Assembly (NCBI GenBank): GCA_014871385.1
Contig: CM026425.1
Span: 13,707,668 to 13,771,667, forward strand
DNA from: Ceratodon purpureus
Lineage: Eukaryota; Streptophyta; Bryopsida; Pseudoditrichales; Ditrichaceae
Reading direction: 5' to 3'
Length of the DNA: 64,000 nt
Shown piece by piece: positions 37,017 to 47,726 of this stretch (positions within the stretch are counted from its first letter, which is position 1; every line of letters starts with the position of its first letter). Below the pieces are notes generated by a model, which saw only the letters and a list, made by a program, of their open reading frames with translations, did no database searches and was not told the origin of the DNA. Position numbers and translations under genes: made by a program.

Positions 37017-37470
37017 ATGTCGTATCTTCTCAGGCATTTGCATAATGCGTTTCACGTTGATCATGCCATTCAAAATGAGGAGAAACTTGTTACCATCATA
37101 AGATTTGGATGTGACAATGATACATCATGCATGGAGATGATTGAATTTTTAATGAAAGTTGCCGAAAAGATTATGAAGTTTGCCGTAATATATCTTGTTG
37201 ATATAAAAGAAGTGCTTGACTTATATAAAAGTGAAAGGGAATCTATTTGCTCTTGATATAGTATAAATAGATCATTGTGAATCTTCCTTTTCATTAGTTG
37301 GGATATTATTTATAATGATAATTCAAGAAGTTTGCTGTCATATTTCTTGTTGATATAGAAAAGTGTGATATATCTTGTTGATATAAAAGAAGTGTGATAT
37401 ATCTTGTTGATATAAAAGAAGTGTGTGACTTCAATGTCATGTATGAGCTTTATGATCCGTGTACGGTTAT
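37017..37470 (+). pseudogene. DIM1-like pseudogene, N-terminal half plus scrambled repeats
   Basis: The frame from 37,017 starts MSYLLRHLHNAFHVDHAIQN and follows the intact 28-kb copy to YLVDIKEVLDL, then runs into unrelated sequence and stops at 37,256. Further on, 'gtgatatatcttgttgatataaaagaagt' is repeated in tandem at 37,360-37,420 and leads into a fragment coding DFNVMYELYDPCTVM. The upstream 90 bases ('tttgattaaatgttttttcctagatttttgaatttttaca') are shared with copies at 28.1 and 37.9 kb. This is a rearranged duplicate that retains flanking genomic DNA, not an mRNA retrocopy. Confidence 0.8.
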
Positions 37471-37958
37471 GATTGGAGCATTGCGCTACAACTATGGCAG
37501 CCTTTCTTTTTTCCTACTTGTTCCTATTTGCTATTGATGATGAACTACATTTGATAAGGGCACTTTATGAATAAGTTTTATTGAAATTGGATTTAAATAT
37601 CATTTAAAATCTGCAACAAAAATAAAAGTGATAGAAAGTAAAAGTGAATTGAATATAAAAGTGAAAGAAAAATGTATTTACTCTTGATATGGTATAAATA
37701 GATCATTGTAAATTTTTTTTCATTACTTGGGCTAATTTTTATGATAATAATTTAAGAAGTTTGCTCTGATATATCCTTATTTGTTGTTCTCATAATACTC
37801 GTCGTCTTCATAATACTCGTCTACTTCGTTTGCACTATCAATAACTCCAAAACTTAATATACGAATTCAACGCAAAGTTTGTTCATATTTTACATTTGAT
37901 AGATCTATATTTTAATTTTTGATTAAATGTTTTTTCCTAGATTTTTTGAATTTTTACA

Positions 37959-38245
37959 ATGTTGTATCTTCTCATTCAAAATGAAGAGGAACGTGTTACC
38001 ATCATAAGATTTGGATGTGACAGTGATACATCATGCATGGAGATGATTGAATTTTTAATGAAAGTTCCCGAAAAGATCACGAAGTTTGCCGTGATATATC
38101 TTGTTGATATAAAAGAAGTGCCGGACTTCAACGTTATGTATGAACTTTATTATCCTTGTACCGTTATGTTTTTTTTTAGGAATAAACATATAATGGTTGA
38201 TTTGGGAATAAGCAACAACAATAAAATCAATTGGGCGGTTAAAAC
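37959..38245 (+). pseudogene. DIM1-like pseudogene, 36-base N-terminal deletion, no C-terminus
   Basis: The frame begins MLYLL and jumps straight to IQNEEERV: relative to the 37-kb copy 36 bases are missing, coding RHLHNAFHVDHA. It then follows the family through VPDFNVMYELYYPCTVMFFF and NNNKINW. At NKINW the match ends and a repeat shared with 62.0 kb begins ('aaaacaaatttgacaaagaca'). The family C-terminal 40 residues are absent. The frame stays open to 38,306 but is clearly chimeric. Confidence 0.8.
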
Positions 38246-38261
38246 AAATTTGACAAAGACA

Positions 38262-38700
38262 TCACATGATTATGTTTTATTGAAATTGCATTTAAATATC
38301 ATTTAAAATCCGCAACAACAATGAAATGAGTTTAATTCATTTTTTTGTTTAGAAGAAAGTATTTATTCAGAAATAAAAAACAATTTTTGTATAGCGGTGC
38401 TAATTTTATTTTGTTAGTTTAATGTAAACAATGCAGATTAATTTATTTTTTTATGTTTTCAAAACACAACAATATTACATTTATTTTGTAAAACATATCA
38501 TAATCACATGACTTTCTATAAAATATTTTGGGACAACAATTCAAAATTATTCTATAAAGGTTGGAATACTTTATAAATATCTCTAGCTCTAAACTAACGC
38601 TGAGTTGATTTTTGAGCTCAATAATGAACTCTTTTACAATCCAATATATGAATCCTTCATATTAAATTTAAAGCAACAACATTTATATTAAATGCTTAGA
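38262..38700. repeat. ~430-bp dispersed repeat attached to DIM1 fragments (copy A)
   Basis: Starts around 'gattatgttttattgaaattgcatttaaatatc' and runs through 'aacatatcataatcacatgactttctataaaat' and 'caacaattcaaaattattctataaaggttgg'. The same order of segments is found at 62,020-62,460 (nearly full length) and 59,470-59,735 (left half). At 38.2 and 62.0 kb it is joined to a DIM1 fragment at the same codon, so it is probably part of one mobile or amplified unit. Confidence 0.8.
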
Positions 38701-38754
38701 AATGGTAATGAAGGAGAAGGAGAAGGGAATTTTGCAGTTACATATCTTGTTTAT

Positions 38755-39024
38755 ATAAACAAAGTGTGATGTATCTTCTTGATATTAAAGAAGTATATGG
38801 CGTCAATGTTATGTATGAGCTTTATGATCCTTGTACGATGATGTTTTTCTTTAGAAATAAAGATATAATGGTTGATTTGAGAACATGCAACAAGAATAAA
38901 ATTAATTGGATGCTAAAAGACAAGAAGAGTTTATAGCCATTATTGAAACTGTGTACAAAGGAGCTAAAAATAGATGGGGATTAGTGGTTTCTCCTAAAGA
39001 TTATTCAACCAAGTTTATATATTA
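38755..39024 (+). pseudogene. DIM1-like pseudogene, C-terminal two thirds, frameshifted
   Basis: Readable family segments are VMYELYDPCTMMFFFRNKDIM, NKNKINWMLKDK and, after a one-base deletion near 38,922, VVSPKDYSTKFIY with a stop at 39,024. The 3' flank ('gatcgaagcactgcaattcat') matches that of the intact gene at 28.6 kb. It is a dead copy in tandem with the two pseudogenes upstream. Confidence 0.8.
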
Positions 39025-39059
39025 AATTTGCTAAATAAATTTCTTTATGATCGAAGCAC

Positions 39060-40010
39060 TGCAATTCATATTGATTAATAAAAGATAGCTTGAAGTCAAG
39101 TCAGCCTCAAATTATTAAGCTTCAAGCCAAGATAATAATTCATCAAGTCAACCTCAAAATCCTTTTGCATACTATGTCACAATAAATGCAACATAAAGTA
39201 GGGTTATAGATTGACAAAGAAATCAACCTCAATGTTGGATTGTAACAACTACTTGTATTCTAGGTTCAAATTTATTGCCAGGGCAACTGTCTTTGCTTCT
39301 CTGCATCAACAAGATGACCAAGAATTTGCCATAGGATTGCATCAACGATTCCCGTGTCAGGTCGCAAGACATGGTGAAATGTATTTTAATTGAATTTTTT
39401 AAACAAAATCAATTTTGGTGAAGCTTCCTTCAAAGTTTATATTTACAAAAAACTGATTTCATTTTAAAAATTCATAAAATTTACAAAATGACATGTTTAA
39501 TAATACAACTTATAAATAAGTCTTAAGTACACGAGAATTTTTTAAAGTTTCTCTAAACCCATATCAAAGATAATAGAATTTAATGTGTTTGGTTCATAAT
39601 GTTGAGAATGTAAAGCTAAAAATCTCAAAAATCATACTCTTAGAATTTTGGTCTTTTATGCTATTTATATAGGAGTTGAAAATTTTGAAATTAGAAATAT
39701 TGACAAGCCAAGAAGACAAAGAGTTTAAGAGCAACATTAGATATATTTTTAGTCTTTTGGCAATTCTAAGCCTTTTAGGGCTATAGATGTCATATCCCGC
39801 ATTCCTCCTCCATATTACAAAAATATTTTTTTTAGGTTTTTTGGATGAACCATTAATGTAATAATTGAATTGTAGGTAGAACTCTAATGGTAAATTAGTT
39901 TGTTAATGGAGTTACAAAATCATCTTCTTCTTATTCTCTCCAATTTTGCAATAATGTCTTACATAGCTCTGTCCTAAATTGAAGATGACTCATTGGTTTG
40001 CGAACCGTCA
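39060..40010. other. AT-rich spacer, no supported gene
   Basis: No recognisable coding content. The last part may include the 3' flank of the piggyBac relic, but I could not locate a CCC...GGG-type terminal repeat there. Confidence 0.4.
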
Positions 40011-40249
40011 AAGAATTTTTTCATTTATCAATATAAATCAGAAAGAATTTTACAATGGTAATGTCAAGTAAAAAAGAAGAAGACACAATGCGACCATTTA
40101 TACAAACGTTTTTTAATGTAATAAGATGCCCGAAGTTGGTCCGCGACATCCATTCCCCGCATATGAGTTGTATACTCCAAATGCATAGGCAATGTTGAAA
40201 TATCCTCTCAAATAACTTCATTTCGACGCGAACATGTTTGCACATGTAA

Positions 40250-41400
40250 ATCAGGACTGATAGTTAGTTTTGCATGAATAGACAGAAGTAAAACCAACTT
40301 CTTGTCTTTCCATACCACTGAAGCCATAGACCTTGACTCGTGCATTCTCAATCCATCCAATCTTGTTCTTCTTCCTTATAAACCTTTCTATTTCTCAAGA
40401 CAATAGGCACACCAATCCAATTTGAGCGCATTGTTCCGGTAGCATGAATTGACCTTGATAGTAAATCCCTAAAGAGCCCAACGTTTGTAAAAAAATTGTC
40501 CATGACAATGACATGCCCTCTACTCATTATATCACTTGTTAGATCTAATATAACATTGTACGCTAATTTAGGCTCCCCTATTGCAGCTTGCCGCTTTTCT
40601 TGTAATACTTGAGTATTACGACAGTAGATCAAGAAATTCTATACATACTTCATTTCAGAGCTCGCTGAACACCATACCTTTATGCCCTACTTTTGCGGTT
40701 TTTGAGCCATGTATTGTCTCAAAGGATAATAAAATCCTTTGTATCGTATCATCGTCTCATCGATGATGCAAAAAATTTCCAACTTCTACAACTCCTTGCA
40801 ATTGTCTTAAATACACTCTATCAACCATCTAATTTCCTCCAATTTGTCATAATCCGGCAAGTCCTTCTTACAAATATAATTAGCCGTATTAGTGAAATGT
40901 AAACATCTTGTCAATACCTTGAAACGAGTACGAGACATAATTCTAGAAATAATGGAGCAATGATAAATCGATCTTTGCTTGTGACAATAAGATTCAATAT
41001 TTGGTTGACGCTTCATATCTATATACAACCAAATCACCATAAAAGCCTTAAACTCGGCCATGACAAATTCCACCCATCCCACACCACCCATAGTATTTCC
41101 ATTGGTGCTCTCAGCAATAGTATATCAATTCCTTTCTCTAACAATGTTGCATACAATATTATGTAATAATCCAAAAAATCTCAAATAATTGCAACATTGT
41201 AGGAAAGCACATTGAAAATATATTTGACCTAGAATTACCATCAAAATCTTGAGGCTTTAGATCATAAGTATAATGAATCTTATTCCACGTTCCTTCCAAG
41301 AACAAATGTTTTATACTATAGCAATCTCCTAATTTGGCCCCATTATCTTCTTCTTCACTCAACTATTCATCGCTTTCTAAATCCTCACCATTGCTCTTTA
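40250..41400 (-). pseudogene. piggyBac-type transposase relic (DDE_Tnp_1_7), multiply broken
   Basis: Reading the minus strand across several frames gives, in order, GTWNKIHYTYDLKPQDFDG, MSRTRFKVLTRCLHFTNTAN, then IDETMIRYKGFYYPLRQYMA, then HVIVMDNFFTNVGLFRDLLS and HATGTMRSNWIG. These are the conserved blocks of the piggyBac/PGBD family; the Asp of IDETMIRYKG and the Asp of VMDNFFT are the first two positions of the catalytic DDD triad. Frames switch several times and in-frame stops occur, for example after MAQKPQK and before NFLIYC. It is therefore inactive. Its presence matters because several non-autonomous elements in this window have the TTAA borders expected of piggyBac. Confidence 0.85.
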
Positions 41401-41758
41401 ATGTTGGTGGCGCAAAATCATTGTACATTTGCCTTCTTCGTAAGATTACTACATTTCTGGCTCTACCAGTGTATATGTCATTGCCTTGAAAGTCGACTAA
41501 ATCAGAATCTTTATAAAAGGAACTGGGAGGACATATTTCAGAACGACCCCTCTCAAACCCCCTATACCATCACATAATTCCCTACCCTCTGAACCACCTC
41601 TACTGCCATGCAAATCCCCATCATGTACCCCTCCCATCCCTCATCCAAATAATTCTACGGGCCCCTCTTTGGTCCTTCCATTAAAATCAATGGATTACCC
41701 ATGCAAGGCATGGCTTTGGCATGGGCCCATCCCCCATGGACCATATTACCATCATATA

Positions 41759-43567
41759 CAGTGGGGTACAGAAATAATTTGATTTTTTTTCTTGAGCACC
41801 ACTTTGGCTGAAAAAATCTGTTACTTTAATTAAATGTTGTGATCATATAAGGAGTTTATCCCTAACATTTGGACAATTATTTTTAGAGTGCAAGAGGAGT
41901 CTAATCACATGTAATTGGCCATGTGTCTTCAAAACCAGTATACAAATGTGATGATTAATGTGGAAGTGGTTAGGTGAGCCAAAAAATCATACTTCTAATT
42001 AAGCATACATGGAGCCAGCAAAATAGAGTGACATCATGGAATGCTTGCATTGGGTGACTTATATAATCCATGTGAAGATGTGAAATACATTGGACTTGCA
42101 CACATTGAGATTGTGATGCACGTACAAATTTTTGAAGTATTTTTTTTGGGTTTTGGACACTATCAGCTTCAGTGACTCCTCTCTGTCAAACTAGAAGTTG
42201 GTTTGTGTTGTTTGAAGGCTTAGAGCAAGCACCATGAAGTACAGAACATTGTCTACTACACAGAAGAATCAAATTGTGGGGATGAGGAAGGCTAGGATGA
42301 GGTGTAAGGATATTGCGGAAGTTTTTAATGCTCCATGTTCTTCCATTTCAACTATCTTGAGTCGTTGGAAGGTCCGTGGAAGCATAGAGTTGTTGAAATC
42401 ACGATGTGGTAGACCGAATAAGTTGTCTGAGCGGGATTTTTGAGTGTTGTGTCGTGCTGTCTCTTCAAACAAAAGGCATACTTTGGTAGAACTTGCAAAC
42501 TTGGTGAGTGTTTCTCGAATTACCGTTTGATTCTACCTCCGTGAGCTTGGTTTCAGAAGTTGTATAGCACCTAAAAAGCCCTATTTGAATGTCAAACATA
42601 AAGTGGATAGGCTTGCATTTGCACGTACTCATGAGAGTTGGACGTTTGAAGATTGATGTAACATTATTTGGACGGACGAGTCGTCATTCGAAATTGGCAA
42701 AAATCCGCGGCAAATTAAACTGTGGCGGAAGGCGTACAAAAAATATGATTGGGATTGTATAGCACCAAGGTTTAAGTCTGAATGTAGTTCAGTGATGATT
42801 TGGGGTGCCTTTACTGGCTTTGATAAGTCTCCACTCGTCACGATTCCTTGAGATAAGAGATCAGCAAGTGGTTTTGTCACTATTGTGTATGAAGGAGTAC
42901 TTAGTGGCTTTTATTTCTTACATGATCATCATGAGCAATTGATATTGATGGAGGATGGCATTCCAGTCCACCGTAGCTCATTGCCACAACAATGGAGACT
43001 TGCTCATGGTATAGAAAAGTTGGTTTGGCCTACCAATTCACGAGACTTGAATCCAATAAAGAATGTTTGGATGGTTGTGAAAGATTCGCTCAAACATCAT
43101 AGCAGACCTAACAGTAAGCTAGAAATGATAGAAAAAATTCAATCTGTATGGGATACCATATTTATAGAGTGAAAAATTCAATCATTTTAGTTAATGAAGT
43201 TTCATCAATAAATATATTTTCTTTTAATACATAGGTTTATTTGCTAGAGTCTTGGATACCATATCTATAAAGTGGCTTCGTACATTGATTTCCACTTTAC
43301 CTTATAGGATGCAAGCAGTGATTGCAGCTAGGGGTAGTAGTACGAGATCATAGATAGTATGTAACAAAAAACACTCTTCATGTATATTTTCACAACTATA
43401 TTATGGAAACTTGTTATAATATGAAACTAGACTCTAGTATCTTTGCAATGCATTTTACGGTTCAGAAATACGTTCATTTTTTAAACTGCTGGAACTTTTT
43501 GAAGTTCAATGATCTCCGACACTGATTCACCGTAAAAACAAATTCGAATAATATATGTACCCCATTG
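41759..43567 (+). mobile_element. Tc1-like DNA transposon, complete ends, TA duplication (1,809 bp)
   Basis: The left end CAGTGGGGTACAGAAATAAT (after TA at 41,757-41,758) and the reverse complement of the right end, CAATGGGGTACATATATTAT (before TA at 43,568-43,569), are diverged terminal inverted repeats of about 27 bp. TA duplication and the CAGTG-type start are standard for Tc1/mariner. The single coding region (42,234-43,172) lies in the middle on the plus strand. Size fits a full-length element. Confidence 0.85.
42234..43172 (+). pseudogene. Tc1-like transposase (DD34E type), disrupted
   Basis: From the ATG at 42,234 the frame gives a helix-turn-helix DNA-binding half (KDIAEVFNAPCSSISTILSR and a GRPNKLSERD hinge), then the DDE domain: IIWTDESSFEIG (first Asp), LILMEDGIPVHRS (second Asp) and WPTNSRDLNPIKNVW. 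Thirty-four residues separate the second Asp from the position normally held by Glu in NPIENVW, but here it is Lys, so the third catalytic residue is lost. In-frame stops follow SERDF, ITV, WTFED and VTIP, all within one reading frame with no frameshift. About 312 codons would be near the usual length. Point decay only suggests moderate age. Confidence 0.88.
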
Positions 43568-43614
43568 TACAATTGCGCATGTGGCCTCCCGCCGTCCTCA
43601 AGGTCTTCAAAACG

Positions 43615-43750
43615 CTCTCCATCATACTAGGCGCTGCCACCTTCCTCCCCGCCATCGTCGACGTCGCCACCTCGCTACCCGCCATACTAGACGCTACGAC
43701 CATACTCCCCACCATCGTCGGCGTCGCCCACCCGCTAACCGCCATCCCTT
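43615..43750. repeat. 30-bp minisatellite coding a decapeptide repeat
   Basis: Four 30-bp units in register read LSIILGAATF, LPAIVDVATS, LPAILDATTI and LPTIVGVAHP in an open plus-strand frame (43,555-43,965, 136 codons). The DNA is strikingly GC-rich for the area and starts just outside the right end of the Tc1-like element. The frame lacks family motifs; whether it is translated is unknown. Confidence 0.6.
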
Positions 43751-44082
43751 TTCAGAAGTTATGTCCTCCTTTCCAGCGAGACTCCACCCAAATTGCCTCC
43801 CAGATTAACCCCCATCGTGAATTCCAACTCCCCGCCTTCCCCAGCCCTTGTTGGCCCACTATCCAGAGCCATTGGGGATCTATCTCCCCGCCCCCCACCT
43901 TCCGTCTCCCTCTCTGCATGCTCGTGCTTACTGCCCTCCTTGAGCCCCTCTTCGTGATAAATTAGACCCTCTCCGCGGTAAATTAGACCCTCTCCTTACA
44001 CTATATCTTGCACATGTTTTTTTTTTTTTTGGTGGGTACTTATATTGAATTTGTCAACATCATAGCTAGATTCTTCAAACCA

Positions 44083-44421
44083 CTATAAGTCCTTTAAGTT
44101 TTTGTTCTCTTCATATGCATAATTTCTTTCATGAAAGCTATCTTTAGTGTGGTTTTCACAAGTGCTATCCCTTCCATTGTTTTCAAAAAATTCTTCACAA
44201 TCTTGAAATTGAGAGTTAATTTCAGCAATTCTTGCTTCCGACATTACATATATGTCTCCTCCTAGATCTGCAGATTGTCTGGAAGTAGGTGAGGGAGGTT
44301 TTGGAGGTGGAGTTGGAGAAGGAGGTGGAGTTGGAAGTGAAGGTGAGGAAGGTAGAAGGAAATTTGAACTTGTAGATTCTTGGTGGGATTGCAAGAGTGA
44401 GCTCCATCGTGGAGCCTCCAT
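44083..44421 (-). other. unidentified proline-rich open frame (112 codons)
   Basis: The minus frame contains a Ser/Pro tract (LPTPPPSPTPPPKPPSP) coded by a GGA/GGT-rich repeat at 44,290-44,350, followed by an acidic stretch with INSQFQDCEEFFENNG. No domain is recognised and no intron or partner exon was seen. It could be a fragment of a decayed transposon protein or chance. Low confidence. Confidence 0.2.
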
Positions 44422-44459
44422 GAAGCTCTCTTACAAAATTCAAGTACAATATATGTAAG

Positions 44460-45560
44460 TAGGTAGAAATTTCAAGTTAATAGAGCAGGTTTGATCTGTA
44501 AGTAGAAAATGGAAATGCATGCCTTACCTCCTTCCTTCTCCATCATCTAAATCTCCTTTAGGGCATCTCAATGTAATTGTGCTTGCAAGAACTTATGACA
44601 ATGTACACCAAAAACGTTGCAATGGACTTCTTTGAGCCTAACTTATATGCACATGTAATGTTGAGGAAGTCAATGTTTCAAGTGCTAGGTGATAGCTTTG
44701 GTTTGAGATTTAGATTCATTACATTCTTGTAGGCTGTCTAAACAATTTTAAATGGTAGAAAGTTTCATTGCGACTTTGACAAGGTAGAGTTTAGAAACAT
44801 TCTTCATTTATGTGCACAACTTGAAGAAGTCTATGTTTTTCCTATTGCTTGCATACCATTCCATTACCTTGGAAGGGAGGATGTCCAATTTCAATTATGT
44901 AATTAGTTAATTGCACATTCAGTTGCGGTGCTCTTTTGTTTCAATGCTTTGTATTTTTATTTTTAAGTTAAAAAACCATTGCAGCAGCTGCCTCCGCTCA
45001 ATGCACTCCGCATTATGCACGATACACGGTGCACTATACACTATGCACAATGTGCAGTGCACTGCGCAGAGGCAACTGCTACGGCTAGCTCAATAATTCC
45101 CCCGCCCTGGCTGCCAACGGTGACCCCGCTTTGGCCCTTCTCCGTTGATCCCGCCCCGCCTTTGCTGCACCCCGCCTTCCTCTCCCTGCTACCTTACCCG
45201 CCTTGCCCCTGTACATGTCCCCCCTCCCTTCCCATGCCGACACTACCTTGCCCTCCAATATTCCCTATAAACAGATCTGACCTATCTTAGCTAACCATGA
45301 TCCCCTTGAAAAATCAAACTACCTTCTTCAATCTGATTGGAGGATCATTCTACCCCAACTGCCCTAGAATTGGAGTTTTATGCTCAGACATCCATAACTT
45401 CTCCTTCCTTCATCCAAATTTTTTTAAAAGAAAGTTTCCCACAAAGCTCTCTTAAATACGAAAATTTCCACAATTTTTTTAAAAAATTACAATTAAAATT
45501 CACATGGTAGGAACCTGCCTAATTTCAAAAAACTCCCATCCTAGGACTTTGGCCGTTTAT
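44460..45560. other. spacer with simple and cryptic repeats
   Basis: At 44,996-45,065 a run of related 'tgcac/atgcac/gtgcac' words makes a cryptic simple repeat with many short hairpins. A pyrimidine-rich GC tract follows to 45.26 kb. A solo inverted end of the TTAA family lies at 45,523-45,567: its reverse complement, CCCATAAACGGCC then AAAGTCCTAGGATGGGAG, matches the left end of the 8-kb element. The other end was not found. Confidence 0.45.
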
Positions 45561-45914
45561 GGGTTAATTAATTTTGGCTAAAACAATGATTTCAACATTC
45601 TTCATTCCAAATTTCACTATACCATTCCGCAACTCCGTTCCCTAAACCCAAAAAATATTCACTTTCATTTTTCTTTTAAAAAATTTGGGGTAAAAACAAT
45701 AAGTTACTCCATTTATAGGTCAAAAGTTGCTTGATTAGTAATCCGATTGGAAAAGAGCTCTGTGAGAAACAGGAAGAAAGCATAGAATTAAGGTTACAAA
45801 TCGGCAAAGTCTATTCCCTCTTTATATAGAGGACTCTCGGTTTAATCACTGTAACATTCACCTGGAGATTCAAGTAGAAACCTTTCTACACACTCGTAAA
45901 CGACTCAGGTAAAC

Positions 45915-46285
45915 TTATATGTGTAAAAAGAGTTTGACTTATATCTAATGATGTTCTTTAGCAGAGTGAAGTTCCTCAGCCGAGTGAAAAAAAATTGTAA
46001 CGTGATGTTATATTTAGTAGCCACCTTGTTTGACTGAAGTCAAAAGTCCTCATTCTTTATACAAGGTAAGCTCCTGAAACCACCTTCGTCCAAGTGCTTA
46101 CCCTATACATAAAAGACTCGAAGAAATTTTGGTGTGTAAAAAAGTTCGACTTATATCCGATAATGTTCCTCAGCGAAGTGAAAAAAACTATAACATGATG
46201 TTACATTTCGTAACCACCCTATTTGACTGAACGTGTTTCTATTTTGAAGTCCTCATCCTTTACGCCGGGTAAGCTCCTTGGTCCA
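45915..46285. repeat. two-copy direct repeat, 211-bp spacing
   Basis: The segment 'tgtgtaaaaagagtttgactt' continuing to 'gagtgaaaaaaaattgtaac' and 'taagctcctg' at 45,921 recurs at 46,132 with about 80-85% identity. The pair lies about 1.5 kb upstream of the EF-hand pseudogene. It could be an old tandem duplication in its promoter region. Confidence 0.65.
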
Positions 46286-46289
46286 GGAG

Positions 46290-47726
46290 CTCACCCTACA
46301 CATTGAAGTTCCTAAGAAGCCCAACCAAAACCAAAAAAACATACCGGAACGAAAGCGGATGAGTCATGTGACGACTCCAGATACAACGGCGCAGACACAA
46401 CCAGAGCCAGATCAACGGCGCCAGGATAACTCCCTCCAGCAGCCGCCACTTGGCCCAAGGCGCCAGTTGGCCTGCCCTCGCATCGAGCTTATCTCCGCAA
46501 ACACCAACCCCACTCCACCTGCACTGCAGTCTCCTCCGGGCCATCGTTACGCCGCAGTGACTCTTGAGTCCAGGTAACTTATCTCCTTCTCATGCACCCG
46601 AAAAGCACCTTGTGCACTCCAATTCCTCAAAGCCAACTTCGCAGCTCCAGTCTCGGAACGAATTACAACGCGCCATCGATACTTATTAATTCAGTTGCAT
46701 GAAGTGATCGACAACTAGCTTTCAGCTAGCAAGGTTGATCAATAGCTCTAGAATAAATTCCTTTCGAGTTCATAAGTTCGGAGCTTTGATCTCGTGTTGT
46801 TGATCAGTGAACATGTTGTCACCTTTCGACTTCCGGTGCACAGTTGGGTAATTCTCTCTTATACAAGCTTGGGATTTGTACTGTTGGAGGTAGTTGGTTA
46901 ACTCTGCTAGGATTGTTCAGGTGGTGATAGTGTTTCTGGGAGTCTGTGTTGTTTGTGTTGGATGACGTTTTTCTGGAGTTTTTGTTCAAGTTATGTGATC
47001 TGATTGTCATGAGTTTGGTGTTGGAGACAGAGGTTGGGAGATTTGGTGCGACCCAATCGTTGCTTGTGTGAGTAGTGTGGTTTGTGAGTTTCTGGTTTGC
47101 AGGGGAGGGAAATGAAACTAGCGTTCAAGGGTTTGTGACTAAGTGGTTGTTGGAGGTTGGGTAGGTTTTAGGTTTTTAATGGCTGGGATTTGCAAGTTAG
47201 GTGCTGAAAGGTTGTGAAGTTGTGATTTGTTGAATTTTCTGAAGATTGAGTGTGTGTGTTGCAGGTTGTTGTTTGGGAGGGTGGTCTGTGAGTGAGTTTT
47301 TTAGCTATTCGAGGACTTGAATTAGTGCCAAGGGAGGAGGTTTACAGGGAGGGGGAGAGCAAGCTTGCGGTATTTATTGTGCAGCCGTGAAATTGTATTC
47401 GGGAATTTGAAGGTATGAGACCGTCAGACGCTTTGGATATAAACGCTTTGGATACAAATGCTTTGGATATAATCATATAAGCAATTTGGTACGGTATTCA
47501 TTGAAATGAGATGCTGCAGTGTTCGTCTGTGTAATTAGCAGATGAAGTCATGTGAGTGGTTAATTGGGCAGGAATTAATGTGTACAATGAAGATATGCCA
47601 CAGCTTGATAGTACGGGGATAGAATGGAATTTGGATTTAGGAAGTCTACAGGAGGTGTGTTAGAGTTGCAGAGAGATTAATTGTTTCGGTCATGTCACAT
47701 GTGCAGTTCCGGCTGCGACAGCAAAG
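46290..47726 (+). other. upstream region and GT-rich leader of the EF-hand pseudogene
   Basis: From about 46.85 kb the plus strand is G/T-rich with no long frame, like the 5' leaders of the other genes in this window. Near 47,430-47,475 the phrase 'gctttggatataaacgctttggatacaaatgctttggatata' is a threefold 16-bp repeat. The 99-codon open frame at 46,278-46,577 has no recognised motif. Confidence 0.4.
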
